Assembly (NCBI GenBank): GCA_000611775.1
Contig: KK106983.1
Span: forward strand, 685,542 to 749,541
Direction: 5' to 3'
Source of the DNA: Umbilicaria muhlenbergii
Lineage: Eukaryota; Ascomycota; Lecanoromycetes; Umbilicariales; Umbilicariaceae
DNA: 64,000 bases
A program made the translations under genes and the position numbers. Below, piece after piece: positions 47,650 through 60,284 of this stretch (position 1 is its first letter; every line of letters begins with the position of its first letter). The notes under the pieces were generated by a model. The model had not been told where the DNA came from and did no database searches. It saw only the letters and a list, made by a program, of their open reading frames with translations.

Positions 47650-50003
47650 ATGGCGCCTCATCCCGGCGTCGATGTGGACTCTATCAAAGATAAAGCGCGG
47701 AAGGATTTACTGAGCTTGCTAGAAGGCGTATGTAAGGCTCAAATCCGAAGAACAGTTCTGCTTACAGAGACTGACTGCTTGCAGGTTCGTGGGAAGAAGA
47801 ACCTCGTCATCGAGAAAGCTCTCTCGGGTCCAATTAGTATATTTGTTAAATTTTCGACACTCCAGGAACATGGAGTGGACAAGGTGTTCTACCTCGAGAA
47901 TGACAACGTCGACACGTCTCAGAAAAATGTGGTGTTCCTAGCTCGTGGAGAGTCGGCAGCAAATGCCCAAGCTATTGCCGGTATGTATGTGCGCCTATAT
48001 TTACACAGACACTATTTGAGCCGGTCTTTTATTACTATGATTCGCGTTCAGCCCTTGGTCATCAGCCTATTTCATACCATCTCAAACAGCTGGGATCATA
48101 AAGTAGATTATGTAGACACTTTCCTACCCTGCATGATCAGTCTTGATCCCCATATTAACCATAGAATTTCATATTCCAACACGATCTATAGCGTACTCCT
48201 TTGTTCACCATAGGCTCAGCGCCATCATGACGTGCTAACATTTCCATTGGCAATAGAACAGATCAAACGGCTACAGAAAAGTAGTAGTGTGGAACATGAA
48301 TTCTCGGTTCTATTATCACCAAGACGTACAGTGGTATGCGACAAGATCTTCGAGGATGAGGGAGTATTAGGGGATGTTACGATATCAGAATTTCCTTTAT
48401 ACTTCGTCCCGTTAGAACAGGATGTGCTGTCGTTGGAACTGGAAAGCTTCTATGGCGATTTATATCTGGTTCGTCTTTCCTGAAGTCGCCCAGCACCTGT
48501 ACTAAGAGGATCTAGAGGAAAGACCCGTCATGCATTTTTCTTGCGGCCAAGGCCCTCATGCTTTTCCAGCAAAAGCACGGCTTGTTTCCACGAATTATCG
48601 GAAAAGGTGACAATGCACACCGGCTCATGGAACTTTTGATTCGCATGCGCACCGAGGCCTCGGCCGATGAGGATTCTGCTTTAGATGTAGCGAGATTCGG
48701 GATGTTACCCAGCGCGTCAATCGAGAGTCTGATCGTCATCGATCGGCAGGTCGATCCTGCGACGGTGCTGTTGACTCAGCTAACATACGAGGGTCTCATC
48801 GACGAATTATTTGGCATTAAGGATACGCAAGCCGAGGTGGATACATCTATCGTCGGCGCAGCTCCGGGTACACAGCCTCAAGGCTCGTCGTCTAGAACTC
48901 CCGCAGCGCCAGCACAACAAACCTTGAAGCGGAAAATCCAGCTTGACTCCTCGGACAAGCTCTATGACCAACTTCGAGACGCCAACTTTGCCATCGTCGG
49001 CGGTCTTCTCAATAAGGTAGCTCGCCGCTTGGAAAGTGACTACGAAAGCCGGCATGTAGCGAAAAGCACCTCCGAACTGCGTGAGTTCGTGAACAAACTT
49101 CCTGGATACCAAGCCGAGCAGCAAAGCTTGAAGATCCACACTGGCCTCGCTGAGGAGATCATGAAACACACTCGCTCCGATGTCTTCACTCGCATCCTCG
49201 AAGTGCAACAGAATCTTGCAGCAGGCTCTGATCCCACAGCGCAACATGACACAATTGAAGAGCTCATTGCGCGCGATATCCCTCTGCGAATTATTCTACG
49301 CCTGCTCTGCCTTGAGTCCTGCATCTCCGGCGGTCTCCGCCCCAAGGATCTTGAGAACTTCAAGCGTATGATATTACACGCTTACGGCTACCAACATCTC
49401 CTCACTCTCGACTCCCTCGAGAAATTGCAGTTGCTCTATCCCCGGACTTCCTCGGCTCTTTTACTTCCAAATCCGATCATTGGTGGAGCTGGTGATGTCA
49501 GGACTAATTACAATTATCTCCGCAAAGTCCTCCGTCTCATTGTCGACGAAGTCAACGAGCAAGATCCCAATGACATCGCTTATGTTTATAGCGGCTACGC
49601 ACCTCTGAGCGTACGTCTCGTTCAATGTATCGTTCAGAAGCAGTACCTACTGTCCATAACCAAAGGCAGCGCTGCAGCCTCCAACGGGGTAGGTAGTGCC
49701 GCGCAGGGTTGGTACGGGTTCGAGGACGCGCTGAAGAATGTTCGAGGAACGACGTTCAACAAGATGCAGAAGGGCGATGAGCATGCGGTCAAGACCAGGC
49801 AGGTATTGGCAGGTACTGGCGGGAAGAAAACCGTGGTGGTCTTCTTTTTGGGTGGGGTGACCTTTACGGAGATTGCGGCGCTTAGGTTTCTGGCGAAGCA
49901 GGACGAGGGGAGGAGGAAGATACTGATTTGTACGACGGGGATCATCAGTGGGAATAAGATGATGGATGTGGCGATTGAGAAGGGTGATTTTAGTAAGACT
50001 TAG
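47650..50003 (+). CDS. VPS33: Sec1/Munc18-family Vps33, HOPS/CORVET subunit
   Basis: Four exons, 47650-47727, 47785-47980, 48257-48468 and 48516-50003, give 657 residues. Joins restore LLEGVRGKKNLVIEKAL, QAIAEQIKRLQ and FYGDLYLRKDPSCIFLAAKAL. Family landmarks are FVKFSTLQEHGVDKVFYLEN, GLFPRIIGKGDNA, SLIVIDRQVDPATVLLTQLTYEGLIDE-type SM core and the C-terminal FLGGVTFTEIAALRFLA followed by IISGNKMMDVA, which fits Vps33 better than Vps45 or Sly1. Vps33 is the SM protein of the HOPS and CORVET tethers in vacuole and endosome fusion. The second intron is long (276 nt) for this window; no coding sequence is needed inside it. It shares a 160-bp divergent promoter with HTS1. Confidence 0.92.
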
Positions 50004-50271
50004 AATATGTGCCCCCTGTATCGTCGTGGTCTTCAACGGGACAAAATACAGATCTGGCTCTAAGAACAAGAATTCTTGCCGTTTCATACTCGTATCATTG
50101 AGGTTTCTACTCATACCAACAGCAGTAACAAGCCCCAAATGCCCCTAACACAAACTCCACGCCAACGTATGCTCAATACCATCACCTTCCCTTTCAAAAA
50201 CTCCACGCTAAACCAACCAACCCAAACGACCACCCTCCCAACTCTTACAAAACCACAACAACGGCATCCGA

Positions 50272-50965
50272 TCAGACCGTGTCATCCTCATAATAAAACC
50301 TTATATCCCTCGGCCTCTGCGTATTCCTGCGCACAAAATCCTCATTCCCGGGGGGTCGCTCGTTCTTGCTGTTGCCCGTCAACATGCTCTGGATGCTCAT
50401 GCAGACACTCTCGACGTTTTGGACGGGACTCCAACCGGCGCTGCCGAGGAGGTCGAGGCAGATGATGCCGTTGGAGTAGATGTGTGGGTGCATGGGGATT
50501 TCGCGGTCGGTGAGCGTGATGAACATTACTTCGGGCGCTTCTGTGGGGGGAAGGGGGCGGGGGGTCAGAGAGCGGGGTGATTACAGGGGGGGGTGTGAAT
50601 GGTGGGGTTTTGGGCACTGAGGAGAGACGGGACGAGGGAAGAATGGGGATAGGGAGGACATACCGATGGGGTAGTTGTTGCTGAAGCGGAAGCGGAGCCG
50701 GTAGGTTTTGTTTAGGTATAGGGGGTTGGGGTCGAGGACGCGGATGTCCATTTGCCATTCTTTGAAGTCCTCGGCTGTGACAAGGGTGATGCCGGGGGGG
50801 AGGTGTTCGTGGATCTGGGAGGGGGGGTTGTGTCAGTTTGAATGTTGGTCGGGGGAAGTTTCACAGGGCAACCTTTGCTAATTCCTAGAGAGCATGGTTA
50901 GCAAGGTCGTACAGGCTACAGAGCTTTGGGATTCTTGCTTTCCCGAGCCTTTTGGCGGCGAACAT
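50272..50965 (-). CDS. UBE2W-like ubiquitin-conjugating enzyme E2
   Basis: Four exons, 50965-50939, 50884-50873, 50814-50664 and 50540-50272, give 152 residues. The second exon has only 12 nt (Glu-Leu-Ala-Lys), and the first intron appears to be GC-AG (donor GCAAGA, branch GCTAAC, acceptor CTAG); together they restore RLGKELAKIHEHLPPGITL, the expected first E2 helix. The catalytic cysteine is in YSNGIICLDLL, and the usual HPN motif is HPH, as in UBE2W. The end, RRNTQRPRDIRFYYEDDTV, also matches UBE2W (WWYHDDTC in animals). UBE2W attaches ubiquitin to protein N-termini; the same reaction here is inferred. The third intron is 123 nt and C-rich. It converges with VPS33. Confidence 0.88.
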
Positions 50966-51636
50966 GTTTTCGGCTCCTCTAGTCGCAATCGGCAGTTGCT
51001 GTCCTGGTCAGGCTGGTAGGGGTTCGTGTCGAATATAGTCAGGAGTCCGGGGAATCAGGGCGGATTATTGACTGATATATTGGCAGAGAAGATGGAAGCT
51101 TCACAGCGAGAGAGCTTCCAGGATAAGGCTGAGGGCTAAGGTAGCTACATGGTTGGTCTGTGCTGCAGCTAACTTACTCCACCACCAATGCGCTCTGCAT
51201 CCGCTGTCACGTTCTCCTCAATCCAGACAAACATAACTCACTCCTCGAACCAACTGCGCAGTCTCGTCTATTGTGCTAGTCGTTGAATGTTACTATGGAG
51301 AATCAAACCCAAAGGCCAGTGCCAGTCAATATATGGAGCCTTCGTTTCGCAATCAACACGCACACACTGCAACACTGTGATGCCTGGAGGATACCCGTGG
51401 AGTGTCTTAATCATTCAACAGGATGGACGTAAACAAGTAGTATACTAATATATCCAAAGCGTCCTGCAACGATGGTCATAAGCCAAGAAAGGGACCTCCG
51501 TGATCGTATTGTCTCAACGGGATTGCAGAAGCCCAGAGTAAGGTGCCTCGCTTTTATGCCCTGCAGCTGTGTGTTCTCGTCCCACTCGTAAAACATCATC
51601 CTTCAATAAAACCCCGACTGCCATTCGAAGGCCTGC
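50966..51636. other. intergenic region
   Basis: About 670 bp between the E2 start and the end of the 97-aa gene, both on minus. It should contain the E2 promoter. No coding signal was found. Confidence 0.5.
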
Positions 51637-52053
51637 TTAAAGACCCCCGCTCAAGATCTGACCAGCACTTTCTGCAACGCCTCCCTTACCCACGAGTCCT
51701 CCGACGCCTTCGCTTACCCCGTCCTGCACATTGTCGAGGTCTTCGTCGCCAGTCTTTTGACTCGTCAGTGAACCTGCACGATATCAGCTCACCGGTCTTG
51801 TACGAGTAGCTGCACGTCCAGCATATACTCTTTATCCCATAGCTAGCTGTGGGGCACAAAAGCGTCAGTTTTAAGTTCTGTGGAAGGGTTCATCTCAAAT
51901 GTCAGCGCCTGCACCTTTGTTTTCTCCCATCATGTCCAGAGCCTTCTCCTGGGCTTTCGATTGATAGGCATCTAGATAGCCGCCAACCCAGGCCGCACCT
52001 AGTGCCACGAGGAGGAAGGTGAAGATGACGGCAAGCAGGACCTCGTTTCCCAT
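51637..52053 (-). CDS. Small spliced membrane protein, 97 residues
   Basis: Found by reading the minus strand. Three exons, 52053-51915, 51846-51829 (18 nt) and 51773-51637, join in frame with introns of 68 nt (GTGCAG to CCACAG, ACTGAC branch) and 55 nt (GTATAT to TGCAG). The product begins MGNEVLLAVIFTFLLVALG, a single N-terminal transmembrane helix, then a helical GGYLDAYQSKAQEKALDMMG segment, then a soluble tail with KTGDEDLDNVQDGVSEGVGG and a Gly-rich end. I recall similar short MGN-type proteins in other filamentous ascomycetes but know no function. If splicing failed at the first intron the frame would stop after 52 residues. The middle exon and its exact borders are the least certain point. 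Confidence 0.68.
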
Positions 52054-52703
52054 ATTCACTGTGCAGATTCTGGCACGCTCTTAAACCTTGGTGAAGCTCC
52101 TATTGCTGCTCTATCTTTTCACTGCCTGCTTCACAGATCAGTAGGCAACGGTGAAGCTGACACAGGTAAGCTTCAAATATGTGTAACAACAGGAAAAGGG
52201 CCAAGGCGGGGCTTGGGAGGCTTCTTTTAAGGCTGGATGTGCTAGTGGTATCTGGTGCGCCCTTGTCAGGCGCTAATAGCGGGGTTGAAGCTTGCTCCCG
52301 CGGCTTCTCTGGTCCCAAGTCACGTTGGTATCGCCAATGATTGCGTCTGATTTATGCTTCTATTGTTGCCATCCAGACTGACGCCAAGTCAGAGGCTCTG
52401 CGCGGAGGCTGAGACTTGAGCGGATCAGCTTGCTTGTGGTCGAGTGCTCTCAACGCTCAACAATCGCCATTGTTGACCTCCACACCTCGAGCTTTGTTTC
52501 GCCCCTAACAATAGCTCCAACAGTGTCACCAGCGGTTAGCGGTGTATTGCGGTGCGCCCTTACAGCCGTGCTAGAATTCGAATAGATTGAGAACGCCCAA
52601 ACACAACTTCTAAGATCATCGCAGAAGACTCCTTGTCCTCTCTCCTGAGCTTTCCTTGGTTGGACAGAGGCAGGTGCGAGCTGCGCAAGGAGCAACCGCC
52701 AAG
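52054..52703. other. divergent intergenic region between the 97-aa gene and the CaM-kinase-like gene
   Basis: About 650 bp between two divergent start codons. It holds promoters and leaders for both; no coding signal was recognised. Confidence 0.5.
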
Positions 52704-54390
<1,687 letters not shown>

Positions 54391-55893
54391 GGTCTTTTCA
54401 GTGATCAGAACGATATGGTTTCCCTGCTTTGGCCCCACCTTGCTCATCCTTCCCTAATGTATCTACGTGCGATACCCCCGAGCGTCTGCGTTCAGTACAG
54501 TATTATTAACGGATCGTTGAAGGTATGGCGTCCGGTGAAGATTCTCCGTGTCTAGTATGTCAAATCATCGATCGATGTTGAGGGTTATGAGTGGCTAAAT
54601 GATGGACTGACTGCCTGGCCGCTTACTGCGAACGTTTTGTAGCTTCTCATGTGCAATACTGTCCGGGTGCTCGTATCCTTTGTTATCCGCTTGTCGTCAG
54701 CTCAACAGTCAACTGTGTCTTAGGCACTGTCAACCAGCAGTTGGAAATAATCCAGCAGCAAGCGATCTTGGGGTGTAATAGCTGAGACCATTGAGTTCGC
54801 ACGGTTGAGAATACGAAAGTCCGAGATGTTGCTTTTCACGTTCGTGTATTTCATAGTAGCAAGCGCTTTGCACTGCTAGTAAGGCGGTCGTCATCGGATG
54901 CGCCGTACCATCGATTGTTCGAGGAGGTCGACAAGTGGTGGCAGACAACATCTGGAAAGGCATGCAAGTGCCGTCGTCCAAGAGTATTATGTATGTTTCA
55001 CCGTGAGGAGATTGTGTTGTCATTGTCATAGTTGGTCGGTGCCTTCCGGGAGCGCTGGTGCGGCGGTCATGTGGGGTGCAGAAGCAGCGGGGGAAAACTC
55101 CGAGTGCAATGCAAGACCTGCGAATACTGCGACTCGTCTGTTAGTATTGCATACAGCCTATGCTCTTTGAAAATTATCAGAGTTTGCTTCGCACTTTGTC
55201 GACTATCAATTGATCAGAAGGAACTCTGATTCGCACTGGAAAGGTTGCTTGGCGGTGATTTGTAAGCCGAGTTCTCTCCACTCCGCGAGGAAGTGGCCCT
55301 TGGCCCTAACTTATATGTTCGATATCGACATCGCATATCGACTCGACTGATCAGGACGAAATGCTTCACGCTGGGTATGCAGAATAATCGCTCATACATA
55401 CCGGAACGCAAGTTCGAGGATGTTATGGCAGCAATCTAGGCTACGGCATTGTTACTGGTAAGAGAGCTCCAGTGGCATTTCCAAGCAAGATCTTTATGGC
55501 ACCGGCGTTGTCATTGACTAATGAATGCTAGTGTTTGTTGCTCTCTCAACTTCGGTCCAAGTGAAGCAGAGGGCTTCATGCATCGGTAACAGACGGTGGG
55601 CTTCCCGCCCCGCTGATAATCTGGTAATTGGCCAGATATGTCGTCGACAACCGGCCTCAGCAAGGAGGCCGGATTACAGTATGAGGATGATCTTGATGAG
55701 CGCCTACATCTCGTATAGTCTCTAAGCATACCTAGAGTGAAATCTTACTAGCTTGCATTCACTGACCCGAGGAATTCGGTATCATAGAAATATAGCCGGA
55801 AGGAAATAGATATTCCGCTATTTCCAGAGATCGAATCCGCTTCCCATCTATCCGAGAACTTAGGGCTTTCATTTCATTCTAACGACAACTCAG
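54391..55893. other. intergenic region probably holding the first exon of the LSD1-like gene
   Basis: About 1.5 kb. The sequence ending at 55893 (TTCTAACGACAACTCAG) looks like an intron 3' end with a branch site, so the LSD1-like gene should have an upstream exon here. A candidate is the ATG at 55638, opening an acidic frame (MSSTTGLSKEAGLQYEDDLD), but I could not find a donor that joins it in frame directly. No other gene is apparent. Confidence 0.45.
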
Positions 55894-58800
55894 GTCTCGA
55901 CCAGGATCAGGCCCTCCGAAGAGATCACCTGCCTAGCGAGGGTAGCGGACTTGGGCCTTCCACATCGGGCATGAATGGATGGTTTGCCCAGACATATTCT
56001 GGTGATCTACCAGAGGACTTCGAAAAGATTTCAAATGCTTCGCTACAATTGATAGAGACGACAACTCAACCAGAGGATGTTTGGGACTACACATCACAGT
56101 CACAGAAAATGGGTAGTCGCTACTCCAAAGAAACCGAAGTGTCTTCTCATACATCTACTTCCCGCACGGATGTGAAGTTGGAAGGCGACGAGGACGTCAC
56201 ATCAAATGATCTTCCGGGACCCTCATCTCCAGACTCGTCCATTTCATCGCAACTATCGCCTGCTAAGACCACGACTCCAGGCGTCCAGTCACCGCCTAAT
56301 CTGGTGACACCGCAATCGCGTCCGAAAGGTGAAAAGCTTGCACGAGCACAAGTTGCAGACTTCCGCCCTAGAACATCATTACCAACCGATCTCTCAGCGG
56401 AGGACTTGGCCCGACAGAGTGTACTTGCGGCTTACTCGTCGAGGTTGAACCCTTTCGCCCTGCATCCCAACGAATACTGTCTGCTCCGAAATCATATTAG
56501 TTCGCTTCACGTGTCCGCATACCTCAACATTCGAAATCGCATTTTGCGATTGTGGGTAAGAAATCCGCTCGTGAGTGTCACTGCAGAAGAGGCTGCTGGG
56601 TGCGCCCTAAGCTCCAGATGGCTAGGCTTGGCTGAAGTCGCATACGAATGGCTTATAAGGAGGGGATACATCAATTTTGGATGTCTAGAAATACCAGACG
56701 GTTCCAATGTACGTACCAAGAAAAGACAGTTGAAGCGTGCAAAGAGGAAAAGTATAGTGGTCGTGGGAGCGGGTATGTCAGGCCTAGGATGTGCAAGGCA
56801 ACTGGAAGGACTGTTCGCTCATTACCGTGAGCGATGGACTTCAGCAGGTGAGGAACGGCCGCGAGTGATTCTTTTAGAGGGCCGTACCAGATTAGGAGGA
56901 CGAGTTTACTCGCATCCTCTAAGAAACCAACAGTTCAGTCGCATACCTGGACACTCACGATGTACTGCGGAGATGGGTGCTCACATAATAACTGGATTTG
57001 ATCATGGTAATCCCTTGAGTATGATAATACGTGGTCAGCTTGCATTACACTATCACCCCTTGAAAGACAACTCTACATTATACGACTCGGACGGGCAGCC
57101 GGTGGACAAAGTTCGAGACATTATGGTCGAGAAGCTGTTTAACGACATTCTTGATCGCGCCAGCGTTTACCGCCATAGAATAGATGCTCCTCAGACTGTT
57201 GAAGGTGACAGGCAGCTGATAGAGGCAGGACGTGATCCGACAGGGGAGGACCACAAGCTCATCGGTGATTTTGAGCAGTCTAAGAGCTCAACACTCGTCA
57301 GCCATAACAGCAATACGGTCGAGCAGGTACCTGCTGGCATAGACAAACTGACGGGCAAGGCGCACATGATCGAAGGGTCACGAGCAAAAGAACGCCCGGC
57401 AGTTGCAGCTATAGCAATGGGCTGGCGTCTTGCGTCTAGCGTCCTCGCAGGAACAGACTTCGACCTTGACAAGATTGCTAATGCCAAAAACCCGACGCTT
57501 GGTGCGGTCATGGATGAGGCAGTCAAACAGTATCAGTACCTGCTTGATCTATCTCCCCAGGACATGCGCTTACTCAACTGGCATTACGCAAACTTAGAAT
57601 ATGCGAATGCTGCTAACATCAGCAAGCTGAGTCTCGGGGGCTGGGATCAGGATATAGGTAATGAATTTGAGGGTGAACACGCTCAAGTGATTGGAGGTTA
57701 TCAGCAGGTCCCTCGCGGTATCTGGCAGTATCCATCGAAACTAGATCTTCGCACTCGCAAAGCTGCAAATCGTATCTCTTACAGCCTGACCGACACAACA
57801 GCGACCTCGGCCAAAGTATTTTGCGAAGATGGTGACGTTATTGAAGCGGACTATGTCGTCTTGACAACGCCTTTAGGCGTTCTGAAGGCCGGCTCAATTA
57901 CGTTCCAGCCAGAACTTCCGTCATGGAAGCTTGCGCCAATATCTCGTTTGGGGTTCGGGATCCTGAACAAAGTAATCCTTGTCTACGACGAGCCTTTCTG
58001 GGACATTGATAAAGATATGTTTGGTCTGCTGCGCGAGGCCGAGAACGACGCGAGTCTGAAGCAGGAAGACTATATCTCCAATCGGGGACGGTCCTATCTG
58101 TTCTGGAATTGCGTCAAGACAAGCGGTCGTCCAGTGTTGATTGCACTCATGGCTGGAGACGCTGCACACCATGCAGAAGCCGTGCGCGATGCTGATATGG
58201 TTACAGAGGTGACACAGCAACTTGCCAAAATATTTCCGCAAGCAAACATACCTGAGCCATCAGAGGCTATCATCACAAGATGGGGCAAGGACCGATTTGC
58301 TCGCGGTAGTTACTCTTACGTAGCTCCACTAGCCGAGCCTGGTGACTACGACGCAATGGCCAAACCTGTTGGTAACTTACATTTCGCGGGCGAAGCGACT
58401 TGTGGCACGCATCCAGCCACTGTTCACGGAGCCTACATCTCAGGTTTGAGAGCTGCCTCCGAGGTCATCGACGCATTGCTTGGCCCTATATCAATACCTA
58501 ACCCTCTGGTTCCGGCTGTGGTGAAAGTCGAAGACTCGCCAAAGGTAAATGCTCTAAAGCGTAAAGCTCACGAACCAGCCTTGAATGAAGCTCCGAATCT
58601 CAAGCAGGCACGCCTCGAGGCGTTTGAGTCTGAAATCCTCAAAGCGATCTTTGCCAAGCTCGGGCCTCGTCCCGCCAAACCTGGGAAGTCAGGTGCGAAT
58701 CCGTTCCTATTGTTCTCCAAAGACAAGTGGGGCATCTGCAAGCAAACTTGCGACAACGCTCGTCGTGCAGCTACAGGAAACCCTGAAACCAAAGCCTCAA

Positions 58801-59114
58801 GAAACGAGGTTCGTGCCGCTCTTGGCCAGATGTGGCGAGAGGCCAGCGGTGATGTGAAAGCACCATACTTGGAGCAGACGGTCAACAACAAACTAGCAAA
58901 CACGGAGAGTGCAGCGACGTTCCAAGACAGGCTGAGCAAATGGGATGAAGAGGCTATCAAGGTGCGAAGAGAATACACGGAGCAACATCCCGGGGTTCTG
59001 ACCGAGGAAGAAGAGGAGCAGATGTGGAAAGCGTTGGGTGTACAGGGAACCCTTCGAAGGGCGAAGAAGATTTCTGGCTATGCTGAAGACTCAGACCCGG
59101 ATGTCGACGTGTAG
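55894..59114 (+). CDS. LSD1-like histone demethylase: SWIRM, amine oxidase and HMG box
   Basis: The frame is open from a likely splice acceptor at 55893 to 59114; the first ATG is at 55971, giving 1047 residues from there, but the true start may lie in an upstream exon. Counting from 55971: a SWIRM domain near 140-240 (FALHPNEYCLLRNHISS, RRGYINFG), FAD-binding VVVGAGMSGLGCARQL near 263, LEGRTRLGGRVYSH, the conserved lysine in GFGILNKVILVYDEPFW and the C-terminal FAD contact HFAGEATCGTHPATVHGAY. An HMG-box-like region follows near 905-1000 (NPFLLFSKDKW, then ALGQMWREAS). Fungal LSD1 relatives with a C-terminal HMG box act on chromatin; activity on H3K4 or H3K9 is family knowledge. The oxidase core holds a low-complexity insertion near 57200-57400. 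No internal intron was needed. Confidence 0.92.
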
Positions 59115-60284
59115 TATCAAGTAAATAGTGGGCCGTCGGCGTTTGCGTCTGGAACGTTGTATGTGTAGCCTGGCGGTGGACATCGCTGAATAAAGAGTGG
59201 CGTCTGGATGGGAGGATCTGCACTTCTGCTAGACCTTTCCCCGACTGGATTGTTGTCCTAAGATATGTACATTTACAATGGGAGGGAGGTTTTCAACTAT
59301 CTAAAATGGGACAATTGGGCATCACATATTAGGCATAAGGTTGAGCATCGAAGACGGAGCACGCCAACAATCAGTCTACAACAAACAGACATTTGAAAGC
59401 ACGTTGAGCGACTAGATTTTAGGGATCGTACAGCTCTACAATCTGCCGTCTTCGGAGCTCTGAAGAACGTCTTTCGGTCTTGAATAGTTGAGAAAACTTC
59501 TAGCCAAATCTGCCCTTCATGTTGACCCTACGTCTGGATTGGGGAGATCACTCCCTGATGCATAACAACGGACACAGCTTTCTCTCCTAGTTCTCAGTCC
59601 CTCAGTTCATTGGAAAACCATAGTCACTAGTCGACGTTGATCGCTCGACAATAGGCATAGTTAGAGGATCGCCACCCGCCAGGATCGCATTCCCTGCCTT
59701 TGGATCTTTCGATATCTTGGAGACTTCCCTACAGTTATTGAAAAATCTCGAAAGAGTCCGCTTCCTATACCCATAAGATTCCGCTCCTCTCTCCTTGCGT
59801 CGCTGGCCAGCGTCTGTGTCTATGCGCTTGATAATAAATCTTCTGTGGTGGTGTGATGATTCTTGTCCACTCCATGATTCGGGCATCATGTAACGGATTA
59901 TTCTAGCCTGTACCAAACTTTCAGACCTTTCCGTGCTGATGGGAGACCCGAGGCCGAGGACCCTCCCACGCCTCCCAACTGCAGCCTAAAGGTACAGGGG
60001 CAGTCTAACCGTACCCCATGCCTGTCCCGCCCCCACTACGAAATCGAAAGCATCACAACGCTGCACCTTAATAGCCTAAGGTGGAGCCACTCTGTCACTC
60101 GCAAATCGGTCAGCCTTTCCACTACATGTTTCATTGCGTCATCTCCTTTGAAGACGCTCGACTGTTCTGTGAAATTGAACACGCCAATCACAGTGTATAG
60201 AGAAGCGCAACGGTAGACTAAACTTGAGGACCTCGAGTCTCACCACCCTGCCGGCGCTGAGCCGTTGCGAGACTTGAGTATCTC
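59115..60284. other. intergenic region
   Basis: About 1.17 kb. A 104-codon minus-strand ORF (59602-59916) is basic and lacks any motif I know. The 3' UTR of the LSD1-like gene and the promoter of the deubiquitinase gene are expected here. Confidence 0.5.

Noticed and set aside
47650-50003. Assignment as Vps45 or another SM protein
   Set aside because: The conserved blocks GLFPRIIGKGDNA and FLGGVTFTEIAALRFLA fit Vps33.
59602-59916. 104-codon minus-strand ORF
   Set aside because: Basic and motif-free. It may be chance; there is no good start context or partner exon.
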